Source: Sporosarcina pasteurii (GTDB lineage Bacteria; Bacillota; Bacilli; Bacillales_A; Planococcaceae). Taken from it: 64,000 nt of DNA. The position numbers and the translations under genes were made by a program. The stretch is from positions 1,860,001-1,924,000 of the forward strand of contig NZ_CP160452.1 of the NCBI RefSeq assembly GCF_041295575.1. Reading direction: 5' to 3'. Shown piece after piece: positions 19,566 through 29,114 of the stretch. Every line of letters begins with the position of its first letter. The stretch's first letter is position 1. Under the pieces are notes generated by a model. It was given only the letters and a program-made list of their open reading frames with translations, was not told where the DNA came from and did not search any database.

Positions 19566-21002
19566 CTAACCAAGAAGATTCGTTAGTCTTGTTGACCAAT
19601 CGCCCCACCCTCTTTCGTCCTGTCGCGCATCCTTGCTGTAAAGCCAATCAACAGAAGTTGTATCACAGATCGAACAGCAAGTTTTAGGTTTCTTTTGTAA
19701 ATCTTCTCCAAAATTCTGAAGAAGTTTAACACGGATACATGTCCGCGCCTGGATGAGGTCAACCATTTGTTGTAACTGCCGTTCCTTTTCCTGACTTTGT
19801 TTATTTATTTGTATGATTGTTTCCTCCACCGACATCCGTTCAAAATAATAAAGCAACATTCGTCTACCTGTTTCACTTAGCCTTGCCAACTCAGCCGCCT
19901 CGTGAACGGACTTTGTTTCGGCTAGACAATTAGCAAAATAACGAATCTCCCCTTCATCCGGATAGTCGTCATACATAATAAACCTCGTTTTCTGAATGTC
20001 CTCTATTGTATATAATAAAGATGCCGCTGAGCATTCCCCGTCCCTTCCCGCTCGCCCAACCTCTTGCATATAATTTGCGATGGTAGACGGGATATGTTCA
20101 TGAATCACTTGTCTGACGTCATTTTTATGTATTCCCATCCCAAATGCATTCGTAGCACATATCCAATTCAAATCACCACTAATAAATTGCGCTTGGACAA
20201 AAGCACGATCCTCTTGTTCCATACCCGCATGATAAGAAGATACTCCTCCTATCAACTCATTTAATACTTGAGCCAATTCATCTGCTCTTTTTCTTGAACC
20301 TACATAAATAATACCCGGACCAGTCGTTTGTTCTACACGATCGATCAGCCAATCCGTTTTCGCCTGTTCTGATGTTAGTTCGTGTATTGTATAAGAAATA
20401 TTCGGTCTATCTAGAGACTTTTTATGGAGTACAGGGTTTATTAAGTTTAAATAGTGCTGTATATCTTGAATCACTTTACGATCTGCAGTAGCTGTTAACG
20501 CAAGGACGGTTGGATTTTTTACCGCATGCAAAAACTCACTAACCCTTAAATAATCTGGCCTAAAATCAAATCCCCATTGTGAAATACAATGTGCTTCATC
20601 GACAACGATAAATGCGATTTTTAACTTTTTCATTTTATTTGCTACAGCTGGAACTGTTAGCATCTCTGGAGATATAAAAATAAATTTATACCATTCAAGT
20701 TGATTGATCATCCGACTGCGTTCTTGATAGGTGTGGAATGAATTAAGCGCAACAACCCGCTTTTCACCTTGTTGTTTCAAAATGGCGACTTGATCCTCCA
20801 TTAGGGCAACGAGCGGTGAAATAATAACCACAGTTCCGTCCATTAAATATGCGGGCAATTGAAAGCAAAGTGACTTTCCACTTCCTGTTGGTAATATGGC
20901 GATTTGGTCATTTTTAGCAAGTACATCGCGGATCACTTCTTCTTGCCCAGGTCTGAACTGTTCAAAGCCGAACTTTTCTTTTAAGGTTGTATAGATGTCC
21001 AC
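19566..21002 (-). CDS. recS: RecQ-family ATP-dependent DNA helicase (RecS type)
   Basis: 478 residues, the short RecS form without a clear HRDC domain. Walker A TGSGKS near residue 40, DEAH box near 136, and helicase C-terminal motifs including QEVGRAGRDG near 314. A cysteine cluster (TCIRVK...TCCSIC) near the end should bind zinc. Start is a GTG at 21002 with AAGGAGA upstream. It overlaps the end of ypbB by 22 bases, so the two genes are coupled. Confidence 0.94.
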   Translation of the reverse strand: MDIYTTLKEKFGFEQFRPGQEEVIRDVLAKNDQIAILPTGSGKSLCFQLPAYLMDGTVVIISPLVALMEDQVAILKQQGEKRVVALNSFHTYQERSRMINQLEWYKFIFISPEMLTVPAVANKMKKLKIAFIVVDEAHCISQWGFDFRPDYLRVSEFLHAVKNPTVLALTATADRKVIQDIQHYLNLINPVLHKKSLDRPNISYTIHELTSEQAKTDWLIDRVEQTTGPGIIYVGSRKRADELAQVLNELIGGVSSYHAGMEQEDRAFVQAQFISGDLNWICATNAFGMGIHKNDVRQVIHEHIPSTIANYMQEVGRAGRDGECSAASLLYTIEDIQKTRFIMYDDYPDEGEIRYFANCLAETKSVHEAAELARLSETGRRMLLYYFERMSVEETIIQINKQSQEKERQLQQMVDLIQARTCIRVKLLQNFGEDLQKKPKTCCSICDTTSVDWLYSKDARQDERGWGDWSTRLTNLLG

Positions 21003-22042
21003 GCCGCCTCTCCTTTCATGCTTGCCCCTAAGATAAGACGCAATTGAAAATAAGTTAGTTGCGGAAAGACTTCCTTTAATAATCGGAGCCTTTTCGTCTC
21101 AAGTTCAATAGATTTCTTTTGCACTTTTAAGCTATCTTCAAACGATACGAATTGTTCTATCGGAAAATCATGATCATGAATTGCAATTTCGACAATATGG
21201 TCCTCAATCGTACTTAATTTTAATTGACGTGTCGCTGCAATTTCTTCTAATGACAATCCTTTATCAAATAGATTCTTCGTGATAGCTGAGGACTCTGTTA
21301 AGTGTGTAACGAGTTTAATATCCTTTGCAAGCTCCTTTAAAAAAGGCGTCGTCTTCTCTCTTTCAATCGTCTTTAATAATAAATGTAAACTTTCAATGTA
21401 ATAGAGCTTGATTGATAAAGAAGGCATACGTAACTGATTCTCTAATTGTGCCCACGTCCATCCAGTATGCTGATAGCCCACTAGCCGGTGTGTGAAAATC
21501 ACTTTTTGAATCTCTTCCATGCCACTTTCCTCAAAAGCAGTCTGTAACTCTGCTTTTAATTGACGCGAAAAGTTCGGTTCTTCAATTGGGTGCCCACTCA
21601 ATACTTTCTTGACGAACTGTTGGATTTCTATTTCTCGTTGTGCTGGCATAAATCGTTTCTGTCCCACTCTAAAATGCGACAACGTCTGTACGACAAGAGA
21701 TAGCCTAGCAAAAAACATTTCTTCCCGGCCCCGGTAATCCCAGCCGTTAAAGTGAAAGGCGCGTGAGGATTCCACTAACTTTCTTCCACTCTCTGTTACA
21801 TGCAGAATTGACGAAGCATCTATCTCAATACAGTTTAATTGTACTAGTTCATTTATCGTCTCATTAAATAATTGTTGAGGGAGTTTAGGCAATAAACCGA
21901 AAAACATTTTCAAGTCATAATATTTTACATCCTGAATTGTTTGTCCTGATCGTTTTCCACGCAATAAATGAAGAGCAGCATTCGCTGTTTTCTCTCCATC
22001 TAATTTGCTAAATAGAACACAAAGTAACGTTGAAAGATTCAT
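20981..22042 (-). CDS. ypbB: YpbB-like protein with C-terminal helix-turn-helix
   Basis: 353 residues from the ATG at 22042, close to the 352 of B. subtilis YpbB. The C-terminal part (IAATRQLKLSTIEDHIVEIA) is the HTH_40-type domain often found fused to or beside RecQ helicases. AGGAGG lies eight bases before 22042; the longer frame to 22153 would cross the fer promoter region and is rejected. Probably works with RecS in DNA repair, by context only. Confidence 0.88.
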   Translation of the reverse strand: MNLSTLLCVLFSKLDGEKTANAALHLLRGKRSGQTIQDVKYYDLKMFFGLLPKLPQQLFNETINELVQLNCIEIDASSILHVTESGRKLVESSRAFHFNGWDYRGREEMFFARLSLVVQTLSHFRVGQKRFMPAQREIEIQQFVKKVLSGHPIEEPNFSRQLKAELQTAFEESGMEEIQKVIFTHRLVGYQHTGWTWAQLENQLRMPSLSIKLYYIESLHLLLKTIEREKTTPFLKELAKDIKLVTHLTESSAITKNLFDKGLSLEEIAATRQLKLSTIEDHIVEIAIHDHDFPIEQFVSFEDSLKVQKKSIELETKRLRLLKEVFPQLTYFQLRLILGASMKGEAAWTSIQP

Positions 22043-22104
22043 TATTATGTCCTCCTCACCCAAATTTGTAGTATTATGTTGAAAACTGTTAAAAACAGCA
22101 TTAG

Positions 22105-22407
<303 letters not shown>

Positions 22408-22408
22408 A

Positions 22409-22446
22409 AAAATGCTGCGCTAGATCTTCTAGCACAGCATTTTTAT
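22409..22446. terminator. Bidirectional terminator between fer and ribU
   Basis: AAATGCTG.GCTAGA pairs with TCTAGC.CAGCATTT around a three-base loop, with A/T runs on both sides. It serves the convergent genes fer (plus) and ribU (minus). Confidence 0.92.
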
Positions 22447-22454
22447 ATTTCGTT

Positions 22455-23039
22455 TCATTCAGCCAGCAACTTTGCACGTTGTTGACTAATCCAATTTTTC
22501 ATTCGACTATATAGCATAATCGAAACAATTGTCAGGATAACACCTTTCAATATATTAAATGGAAGGATGCCAAGGACAATCATTTTATATAATGCATCGC
22601 CTGTTACAGGCGTCATATTTAAGAAGTAAGTATACATCGGTAAGAAGATAAAGTAGTTTAATAAACTCATCCCAATTGCCATCGAAACAGTTCCGGCAAT
22701 AAATCCACCTAGTAAACCTTTCGTACTTTTAAACTTTGTAAAGATGTAATAGATTGGCAAGATAAATAGTAATCCTGTAGCGAAGTTGGCAATCTCACCA
22801 ACCGGTACGCCTGTAGGGCTCCCACTTAAAAACCAATGTAATATGTTTTTAATTAACTCAACCGCGATGCCTGCAATAGGTCCCATCGTCATAATCGCAA
22901 TAACTGCCGGAACTTCTCCAAAGTCAAACTTTAAAAATGCAGGTAGCGCTGGTAACGGAAAATTAAATTGCATTAATACTGTAGCAATACTTCCTAACAT
23001 GGCGACAAGCACCATCTTACGTAACTTTTTACTATTCAT
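22455..23039 (-). CDS. ribU: Riboflavin transporter RibU (ECF S component)
   Basis: 194 residues with five to six membrane helices. The N-terminal MVLVAMLGSIATVLMQF and FLKFDFGEVPAVIAIM segments match the riboflavin-binding S components, which share an energising module EcfAA'T encoded elsewhere. The upstream FMN riboswitch confirms the substrate. The ATG at 23039 has GGAGAGAGG upstream. Its mRNA leader is more than 450 bases long. Confidence 0.95.
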   Translation of the reverse strand: MNSKKLRKMVLVAMLGSIATVLMQFNFPLPALPAFLKFDFGEVPAVIAIMTMGPIAGIAVELIKNILHWFLSGSPTGVPVGEIANFATGLLFILPIYYIFTKFKSTKGLLGGFIAGTVSMAIGMSLLNYFIFLPMYTYFLNMTPVTGDALYKMIVLGILPFNILKGVILTIVSIMLYSRMKNWISQQRAKLLAE

Positions 23040-23188
23040 GTTCCTCTCTCCTTGTCCGATTCACTTCCAAGAGGAAAGGGCATTCGTCTTTGTTTATTTA
23101 TGTCCACAACATCATCATTGATTCTTATTTGAACTTACATAACTCAGTGTAATCTGTTATCAAGCATCAAAAGATACCAATTCTACAT

Positions 23189-23219
23189 AAAAAACCCCTA
23201 AAGCAAATAGACTTTAGGG
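23189..23219 (-). terminator. Terminator in the ribU leader (riboswitch output)
   Basis: On the minus strand CCCTAAAG pairs with CTTTAGGG around eight bases, then GTTTTTT. It lies between the FMN aptamer and the ribU start, 155 bases before the coding region, so it is the likely site where FMN stops transcription. Confidence 0.85.
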
Positions 23220-23240
23220 AGTTGTAGGTACACAAATAAA

Positions 23241-23281
23241 CGTTCGATTAAACTCGTACAATGACTTCGTTAATCGGAACT
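23241..23281 (-). promoter_or_regulatory. Inverted repeat before the leader terminator
   Basis: GTTCCGATTAA (minus strand) pairs with TTAATCGAAC with one bulged C; loop of 18 bases. It stands 22 bases ahead of the terminator and may be part of the antiterminator switch. It overlaps the end of the 31-codon leader ORF. Confidence 0.5.
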
Positions 23282-23343
23282 TTCATAGGATAAGTTATTT
23301 TTATCCGCATGAAATAAGCGTTCACATTATGTTTTTTATACAT
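23248..23343 (-). CDS. Possible 31-residue leader peptide of ribU
   Basis: An ATG at 23343 opens 31 codons that end at TAA 23248. The peptide is basic and mixed (MYKKHNV..., ending PINEVIVRV). It sits between the FMN aptamer and the terminator. No strong ribosome-binding site is near the ATG; the nearest purine-rich stretch is the 3' strand of the aptamer, 20 bases away. An inner ATG at 23310 also lacks one. It may be chance; it is listed because the position could couple translation to the switch. Confidence 0.25.
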   Translation of the reverse strand: MYKKHNVNAYFMRIKITYPMKVPINEVIVRV

Positions 23344-23366
23344 AATGATAGACGGCTGCACCTTCA

Positions 23367-23497
23367 CCTTCTCCCATCCAGACTATACTGTCGGCTCTAG
23401 AATCTCACTAGAATCAGCTATATTATACTATAGCTCGCGGGCTCAGAAGAAAATCTTCTATTACCGCCGGTCGGGAATTACACCCTGCCCCGAAGAT
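23367..23497 (-). ncRNA. FMN riboswitch (RFN element)
   Basis: The minus strand reads the conserved RFN blocks in order: TTCGGGGCAGGGTG, then TTCCCGACCGGCGGTAAT, GAGCCCGCGAGC, GAGCCGACAG and CTGGATGGGAGAAG. FMN binding should lower expression of the downstream gene ribU. The distance from aptamer to terminator is about 150 bases. Confidence 0.97.
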
Positions 23498-23538
23498 GAA
23501 TCAATATTAAATTTTCTTACATCTCTATAATACAATAG

Positions 23539-23580
23539 AAACAGGACTTTGTAAACTAGATAGTTTACAAAGTCCTGTTT
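23539..23580 (-). terminator. Terminator of sigX-rsiX
   Basis: AAACAGGACTTTGTAAACT and its complement form an 18 to 19-pair stem with a four-base loop. The rsiX stop codon lies in the first arm. The T-run on the minus strand is short (TTTCTATT). Confidence 0.75.
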
Positions 23581-24760
23581 ATTCCGTTATGAAGTCTACT
23601 GGATTACTAGCGACTGGTCGTGGTAGCGCTTCGGATAAATCGTATTTCCCAAAATTTTCTTGCATGACATTCTCTAGTTTTATCGCTAATTGAAATTGTT
23701 CAGCCGTTAGCATGAATCCCTCAATCATTAAGCGAGCCTCGTCATCATTCATTTGCGATAAATCAAGAAGGTCTTTGAATTGGATAAATACGGTATCTTC
23801 TACTACCTGAACATCATAATGAACCGATTCAGGAACTAAACTTTCAAAGTCATCACTGAATTGCTTTTTCATATTTAAGAGTGCTTCCTCTACAGTTTCT
23901 GCAAACTCCCCGGCGTCTTGGGGGACGATATATGTTTGTCCAGACGGTAACGTGTATTTGTAATAGGAAGCTGCATGTCGATCATGATTTATTTGAATCG
24001 CATCCATTGTTCCTACTTGACTAAATTCGATTGCATCTCCATTTTCCTGAACGGGTAAAACTTTCGAGAAATCGTTGAATGTCGACCTAATAGTCCCTTC
24101 GTATACTTGAATGGATGCGGAAGACCTATCATAGGAATGGTTACTTGGAAGTTTGTGACGGACCATGCCTTCTTCAGCAATTATTTCTCCTTCAAAAGGG
24201 TGATATGCGTCAAAACCCAAAGCTTCCTCACGTAGTTGTCCAGCGTATTTTTGATAGAGTTCTACACTGTTTGGATTTTCTTTTTGAAAATCAACTTGAA
24301 TTGTTTCCGAAGGGATAAGAAATGTAACAGGAATCACGTGTGCACGAGATACGAGACCTATTTGAAAAGGGATATATCCGTCTAGCTCATCCGCTAATAA
24401 AAGATGACTACTTTTATCCGCCTGAAATAATGCAGCCTCTTCTATGCTCTTCTCTACTTCCGCTAGTTCATCTGCTGATTCGTCCATTTGCATAAATGTA
24501 GATTCTGAAACCTGATCCGACTGATGTTGACTATCCTTTAGCATTGACGGAGTTAATATGCCTAAAAGCAGAACTGCTGCTATCGTTACTGCGATGGGCA
24601 TCCATTTCCATGACTTTCGCTCAATCGGCTGTTGATCTTGTAATCGTTTGTCATTTTTCAGACGTGTATATACTTCGTCTATAGAACGATTGTCTTTAGG
24701 ATTAGGCACTTGACTAAGCATCTTTTCAATCTTTTCTTCGGACCACTTCTCTTTATCCAT
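23579..24760 (-). CDS. rsiX: Anti-sigma-X factor RsiX-like
   Basis: 393 residues: a cytoplasmic N-terminal part of about 50 residues that should hold SigX, one membrane helix (about 52-69) and a large extracellular domain. No catalytic motif. Identified by the eight-base overlap with the sigX end and by the resE-sigX-rsiX order. GGGGGG lies before the ATG at 24760. Sequence likeness to B. subtilis RsiX appears low, as is usual for this family. Confidence 0.82.
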   Translation of the reverse strand: MDKEKWSEEKIEKMLSQVPNPKDNRSIDEVYTRLKNDKRLQDQQPIERKSWKWMPIAVTIAAVLLLGILTPSMLKDSQHQSDQVSESTFMQMDESADELAEVEKSIEEAALFQADKSSHLLLADELDGYIPFQIGLVSRAHVIPVTFLIPSETIQVDFQKENPNSVELYQKYAGQLREEALGFDAYHPFEGEIIAEEGMVRHKLPSNHSYDRSSASIQVYEGTIRSTFNDFSKVLPVQENGDAIEFSQVGTMDAIQINHDRHAASYYKYTLPSGQTYIVPQDAGEFAETVEEALLNMKKQFSDDFESLVPESVHYDVQVVEDTVFIQFKDLLDLSQMNDDEARLMIEGFMLTAEQFQLAIKLENVMQENFGKYDLSEALPRPVASNPVDFITE

Positions 24761-25289
24761 CTTCTTTCCCCCCTTCTTGCGGAAGAGCCGTTAACTTCTT
24801 TTGCAGTGCTTTAATGGCGCGGTGCTGAGTTGTTTTTACTTTTGCTTCAGACCACCCTAATATTTCTGCGGCTTCTGAAATCGATAAATCATGTAAGTAG
24901 CGCATATGAATGACAAGCTTTTGATCGCCTGTGCAAGTTTCAAGTGCATTGAAAAGTTCTTGCATTTGTTCACTCATCACGACAAAATCATCTGGTATAG
25001 GTCGAGGACTGGCAAGTTCACTCTTCTCCCAATCAAAACGGTCATAATCGTGTTTCTTTCTAACTGTTTGTTTTCTAAAGTGATCTATGGCTACGTTTTT
25101 TGCGATTGAAAATAACCAAGTCTTTTCCGTGCTTTCTCCTTTGAACCCTTGATAAGCCCTTAAGACCCGTACATAAACTTCATGTACAAGGTCTTCTGCT
25201 TGCTCCCGGCTTCTCGTTAAATAGATTAGAAACTTGAACAGATCCTGATGATATTCTTCATATAACCGATGAAATACGGAGTCGTCCAT
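24753..25289 (-). CDS. sigX: ECF sigma factor SigX
   Basis: 178 residues. Region 2 (LVHEVYVRVLRAYQGF, TWLFSIAKNVAIDHFRK) and region 4 (LHDLSISEAAEILGWSEAKVKTTQHRAIKALQ) are complete. In B. subtilis SigX controls cell-surface charge genes and responds to cationic peptides. The ATG at 25289 has CGGGGGG upstream. Only 38 bases separate it from resE, so some read-through from resDE is likely. Confidence 0.92.
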   Translation of the reverse strand: MDDSVFHRLYEEYHQDLFKFLIYLTRSREQAEDLVHEVYVRVLRAYQGFKGESTEKTWLFSIAKNVAIDHFRKQTVRKKHDYDRFDWEKSELASPRPIPDDFVVMSEQMQELFNALETCTGDQKLVIHMRYLHDLSISEAAEILGWSEAKVKTTQHRAIKALQKKLTALPQEGGKEDG

Positions 25290-25327
25290 AAAATCCCCCC
25301 GTTCAATGTATTAGTCGTTCTACCTCA

Positions 25328-27109
25328 TCATTCGTTACATTTTTTTATTGGAAGGGTAACAGACATAATCGTCCCATTTACTTCTCCCCTAGATGCTGTA
25401 ATCATTCCATGGTGTGCATCAATAATATTTTTCGCAATGGAAAGACCTAATCCTGTACCGCCTTTCACACGTGTTCTTGCTTTATCAGCTTTGTAAAACC
25501 TTTCGAAAATAAACTGTAAGTCCTCTTCTGGAATCCCATCCCCCGTGTCAGAAACCGTCATTTGACAAGTATCGCCGTATATATTAACCGTCAATCGTAC
25601 ATCGCCATTTTCAGGTGTATGACGTATTGCATTATCAATTAAATTTGTAAATACTTGTTCGATTCGGTCTTCATCTATGTCCAAAATTATTTTTTCATCG
25701 GGATGTTGAAATGAAAGATTAACATTTGCTTCACGTGCTACTTGACTAAACTTATGGACAATTCTACCTAAAAATGGAAGAACAGATACTTCCTCTTTAT
25801 ACAGTGTCATATGGCCTGACTCCATTCTTGCAAGGTCGAGTAAATCAGTTACAAGACGTCCCATTCGAAGCGATTCTTCGTGAATTACTTGAATGATTTC
25901 ATCTTTCTCCTCGTCACTTTCTGTCACACCATCAAGTATCGCTTCACTATACCCTTGTAACATCGATATAGGTGTCCTTAATTCGTGAGATACGTTTGCG
26001 ATAAAATCAGAACGGAGTTTATCTAATTGATGCTGTGCAGTCATATCTCGAAGCACCGCTACAGCTCCACGTATACTGCGGCCACTATAAAGCGGACTAA
26101 TAGAGACCGTATAAAACTTTCCATTTAAAGGGAGTTCATCTTCTACTTCCTCTGAAAAATTTATAGAGTGTTCCAGCATATGTAACAACTCTGGTGGTAA
26201 AGAGTCATCCGATGAACCTTTCGCGAAATACCAATTTTGCAAAATCTTCTCTGCCTCTGGATTACTTAATAAGATCGTGCCATCACTGTTAAAAGTTATG
26301 ACCGCATCTGCCATCGAAGTTAAAATACTATAAAGTTGTTCTTTTTCTTGGCTAATCAGCTCAACATGATATTTTAATTGTCTCCCCATTTGATTGAAGG
26401 CAGTTGCTAATTGACCAATTTCGTCACTTTGCAACGATGGTAATCGCGTATCGAAGTTCCCTTTAGATAATTCATTTGCTGCTTGTCGCATTTTTCTTAA
26501 GGGCAAAGTAATTCGGGTAGATAAGAAAAAAGCGAAGATGGTCGTTAAAATGAATGCTATAAATGCAGAAAGAAATACGATATTTGTTGTTTTCTTCGTA
26601 GTCGCTTGAATCGCTTCTAAACTTTGATAAATATAGACCGTTCCAGTTGCTCCAGCTTCTGTAGTAAATGGGTCAGCCAAAACGATATATTGTTCCATCA
26701 TCCCTTCTTCGGTAATTGAAGGCATCATAATCTCTTTTGTCACACCATTATTCAACTTATTATCGGAGGAAAATGCGGGGGTTGAAAGGATTTTTCTTTC
26801 GATTCTACTTTTATTAAGTCCAATATGATAAGAGTGCGTAACCAATCCCTTTTCATCCGTAATAAATGCATTTGTTTCATCGTCCAATACGTCATGAATA
26901 ATGATCGGCATTAACGGCTGACCTTTATGCTCCAACACGACATTTGCAATCATTTTTGCTTCCCGTCGTAGTGAATCCTCGGCCTGTTCCCGATGGAAAT
27001 TCCCTAAAAACTCAAGTAATAACGCAGTTACAATAAACAATATAAAAGTAACGAGAAGCAATATGGTTGCCCATAGCTTCCCGACGATTGAATTCCATAT
27101 TCTATTCAT
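25328..27109 (-). CDS. resE: Sensor histidine kinase ResE
   Basis: 593 residues. Two membrane helices (about 12-32 and 165-187) flank an extracellular sensor loop, then HAMP, PAS, HisKA with the phospho-acceptor FIANVSHELRTP, and an HATPase domain with N, G1 (DTGDGIPEED) and G2 (GGTGLGLSIAK) boxes. Controls aerobic-anaerobic respiration genes with ResD. ATG overlaps the resD stop by four bases (ATGA). Confidence 0.96.
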   Translation of the reverse strand: MNRIWNSIVGKLWATILLLVTFILFIVTALLLEFLGNFHREQAEDSLRREAKMIANVVLEHKGQPLMPIIIHDVLDDETNAFITDEKGLVTHSYHIGLNKSRIERKILSTPAFSSDNKLNNGVTKEIMMPSITEEGMMEQYIVLADPFTTEAGATGTVYIYQSLEAIQATTKKTTNIVFLSAFIAFILTTIFAFFLSTRITLPLRKMRQAANELSKGNFDTRLPSLQSDEIGQLATAFNQMGRQLKYHVELISQEKEQLYSILTSMADAVITFNSDGTILLSNPEAEKILQNWYFAKGSSDDSLPPELLHMLEHSINFSEEVEDELPLNGKFYTVSISPLYSGRSIRGAVAVLRDMTAQHQLDKLRSDFIANVSHELRTPISMLQGYSEAILDGVTESDEEKDEIIQVIHEESLRMGRLVTDLLDLARMESGHMTLYKEEVSVLPFLGRIVHKFSQVAREANVNLSFQHPDEKIILDIDEDRIEQVFTNLIDNAIRHTPENGDVRLTVNIYGDTCQMTVSDTGDGIPEEDLQFIFERFYKADKARTRVKGGTGLGLSIAKNIIDAHHGMITASRGEVNGTIMSVTLPIKKCNE

Positions 27110-27819
27110 TCTAAAGCCTCGAACTTATATCCGACGCCCCAAACTGTGACAATCATTTTAGCAGAACTTTCGGAAACGCGACTTAACTTTTCGCGTAAGC
27201 GCTTTATGTGTGTATCTACTGTACGCAAATCACCGAAAAACTCATAATGCCATACTTCTTTCAATAATTGTTCTCTGTCAAAAACCTTATCTGGAGATTT
27301 CGCTAAAAAGTATAGAAGTTCGTATTCCTTTGGTGTTAAATTAACCTCTTGTCCTTCTGCAGTAACGCGATGTGCATCATGGTCGATGGTTAAATTAGGA
27401 AACACAACAAGGTCTTTCGAAGTTGAAGCTGAACTACTAGGAAAGGTTGCAGACCTTCTTAAAATTGCTTTAATCCGCAAGACTACTTCACGTGGACTAA
27501 AAGGTTTCACAATATAATCATCCGCACCAGTTTCAAATCCGGTTACTCGGTCCGACTCTTCACCTTTTGCAGTTAGCATAATGACAGGTGTCATGTTCCC
27601 TTGATCTCTTAATGTAGACAACACTTCAAGTCCGTCTTTCTCCGGCATCATCTGGTCTAATAAAATACAATTATATTCATTAGTAGTTGCTTTTTCTAAT
27701 GCTTCAGCACCGTCTGCGGCTTCATCTACTTCATAGCCCTCACGGTTTAAATACATATTTAATAAACGACGAATGCGATCCTCGTCATCTACAACCAAAA
27801 CTGATACTTTTTCTTCCAT
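27106..27819 (-). CDS. resD: Response regulator ResD
   Basis: 237 residues. Receiver domain with acidic pocket DDE (11-13), phospho-acceptor D55 and lysine in TAKGEE; OmpR/PhoB winged helix in the C-terminal half (FDREQLLKEVW...VDTHIKRLREKL). Global regulator of respiration in Bacillus. A strong terminator separates it from resC, but the fixed order resABCDE is kept. Confidence 0.96.
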   Translation of the reverse strand: MEEKVSVLVVDDEDRIRRLLNMYLNREGYEVDEAADGAEALEKATTNEYNCILLDQMMPEKDGLEVLSTLRDQGNMTPVIMLTAKGEESDRVTGFETGADDYIVKPFSPREVVLRIKAILRRSATFPSSSASTSKDLVVFPNLTIDHDAHRVTAEGQEVNLTPKEYELLYFLAKSPDKVFDREQLLKEVWHYEFFGDLRTVDTHIKRLREKLSRVSESSAKMIVTVWGVGYKFEALE

Positions 27820-27879
27820 TATGAATAGCCCCTTTCAACAAACTCTCACTCTATATTGTACAAGTGTTTCTGTTTAAAA

Positions 27880-27924
27880 GAAATAAAAAGACTATACGGT
27901 TGAAGGTTCAACCCGTACAGTCTT
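27880..27924 (-). terminator. Terminator between resC and resD
   Basis: On the minus strand AAGACTGTACGGGTTGAA pairs with TTCAACCGTATAGTCTT with one bulge, followed by TTTATTT. It closes resABC, so resDE must have its own promoter or depend on read-through. Confidence 0.9.
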
Positions 27925-27929
27925 GTTCT

Positions 27930-29114
27930 TTATGCGTATGAATGAAGTCCTGCGAGAATCATATTCACTGCAATAAAGTTAAACATGATCAGAATGAATC
28001 CTATAACCATAAGCCAAGCAGACTTTTTCCCTTCCCATCCACGCGATAGACGTAAATGTAAGAATGCTGCATAGAAAAGCCACGTAATGAGTGCCCAAAC
28101 TTCTTTCGGGTCCCATCCCCAAAACCTTGACCATGCCTCATGTGCCCAAATCATCGCAAAGATTAAGCCACCTAATGTAAACACTGGGAAACCGATAAGA
28201 ACAGCCCGGTAACCAATCTCGTCCATTAGTTGCGTATTGGCTTTCTTCGACAATGGTTGAAGCACCGCAGCAAGAGGTCTTCTAACTATGAGTCTTAATA
28301 GAATATACAACACGGTTCCTACGAAAAATGACCATGTCGTTGTCGTTAACTTTTTTGCATCGATAATTGCAGGGGTTTCAGCCCAAGGTTGCATTGTTCC
28401 TTCCGTTAACGCTTCGTACTGATGCATGCCAAAGAGAGGCGGCATGTGATAGGTAACTTGTTCAATTTGTTCATTTTTATTAACAAACGTGAACTGTGCT
28501 TCATAGTCAGCGACTCTAAATCCTGTTGTCGCAATGATAAAACCTACACATAACACTAATGTATAGACGATAACCTCTAACCAAAACCTTTCGTTTGAAG
28601 GCTTTTTCACATCTACTTTTTTCAAAAGTAATACAAATCCTGCAACTGCAGAGATAGCTAGAATTGCTTCTCCTAAAATCGTTGTAATCACGTGTACTGC
28701 TAACCATTTACTTTTTAATGCAGGGATTAACGGTGTTACTTCCGTTGGGAACATAGTTGCGTAGCCAATAATAATAATGGCAGTTGGTAAAGCAAAAAGT
28801 CCTAATGAAGGTGTTTTATAAAGATAATAGAGTAAAATGAACGCTGCAACGAGCATCATCCCTAATGCCGTAACAGCTTCAAACATATTACTGACAGGTG
28901 CATGTCCTGACGCCATCCATCTTGTAATAAAGTAACCTACATGTGTTAAAAAACCGATAATCGTAATAATTATGCCAATTGTTCCAGATCGGCTGTTCCC
29001 ATAAGATGCTTGGGATTTAGCGCCTCGTACCGCACCACCGAAGAATAGTGTTGCAATCAGATAAGCAAAAAATGAAATCAATAATAAATTTGAACTTAAA
29101 GATGCGAGTTCCAT
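27930..29114 (-). CDS. resC: Cytochrome c biogenesis protein ResC (CcsA/CcsB)
   Basis: 394 residues with eight or more membrane helices. The tryptophan-rich haem-handling motif of the CcsA family is present as [15 protein letters not shown] near residue 342, with conserved histidines nearby (WAHEAW). Part of the system II haem ligation complex with ResB. Start overlaps the resB stop by one base (TAATG). Confidence 0.95.
   Translation of the reverse strand: MELASLSSNLLLISFFAYLIATLFFGGAVRGAKSQASYGNSRSGTIGIIITIIGFLTHVGYFITRWMASGHAPVSNMFEAVTALGMMLVAAFILLYYLYKTPSLGLFALPTAIIIIGYATMFPTEVTPLIPALKSKWLAVHVITTILGEAILAISAVAGFVLLLKKVDVKKPSNERFWLEVIVYTLVLCVGFIIATTGFRVADYEAQFTFVNKNEQIEQVTYHMPPLFGMHQYEALTEGTMQPWAETPAIIDAKKLTTTTWSFFVGTVLYILLRLIVRRPLAAVLQPLSKKANTQLMDEIGYRAVLIGFPVFTLGGLIFAMIWAHEAWSRFWGWDPKEVWALITWLFYAAFLHLRLSRGWEGKKSAWLMVIGFILIMFNFIAVNMILAGLHSYA

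Noticed and set aside
23345-23530. Plus-strand ORF over the riboswitch
   Set aside because: The conserved RFN blocks on the minus strand explain this region.
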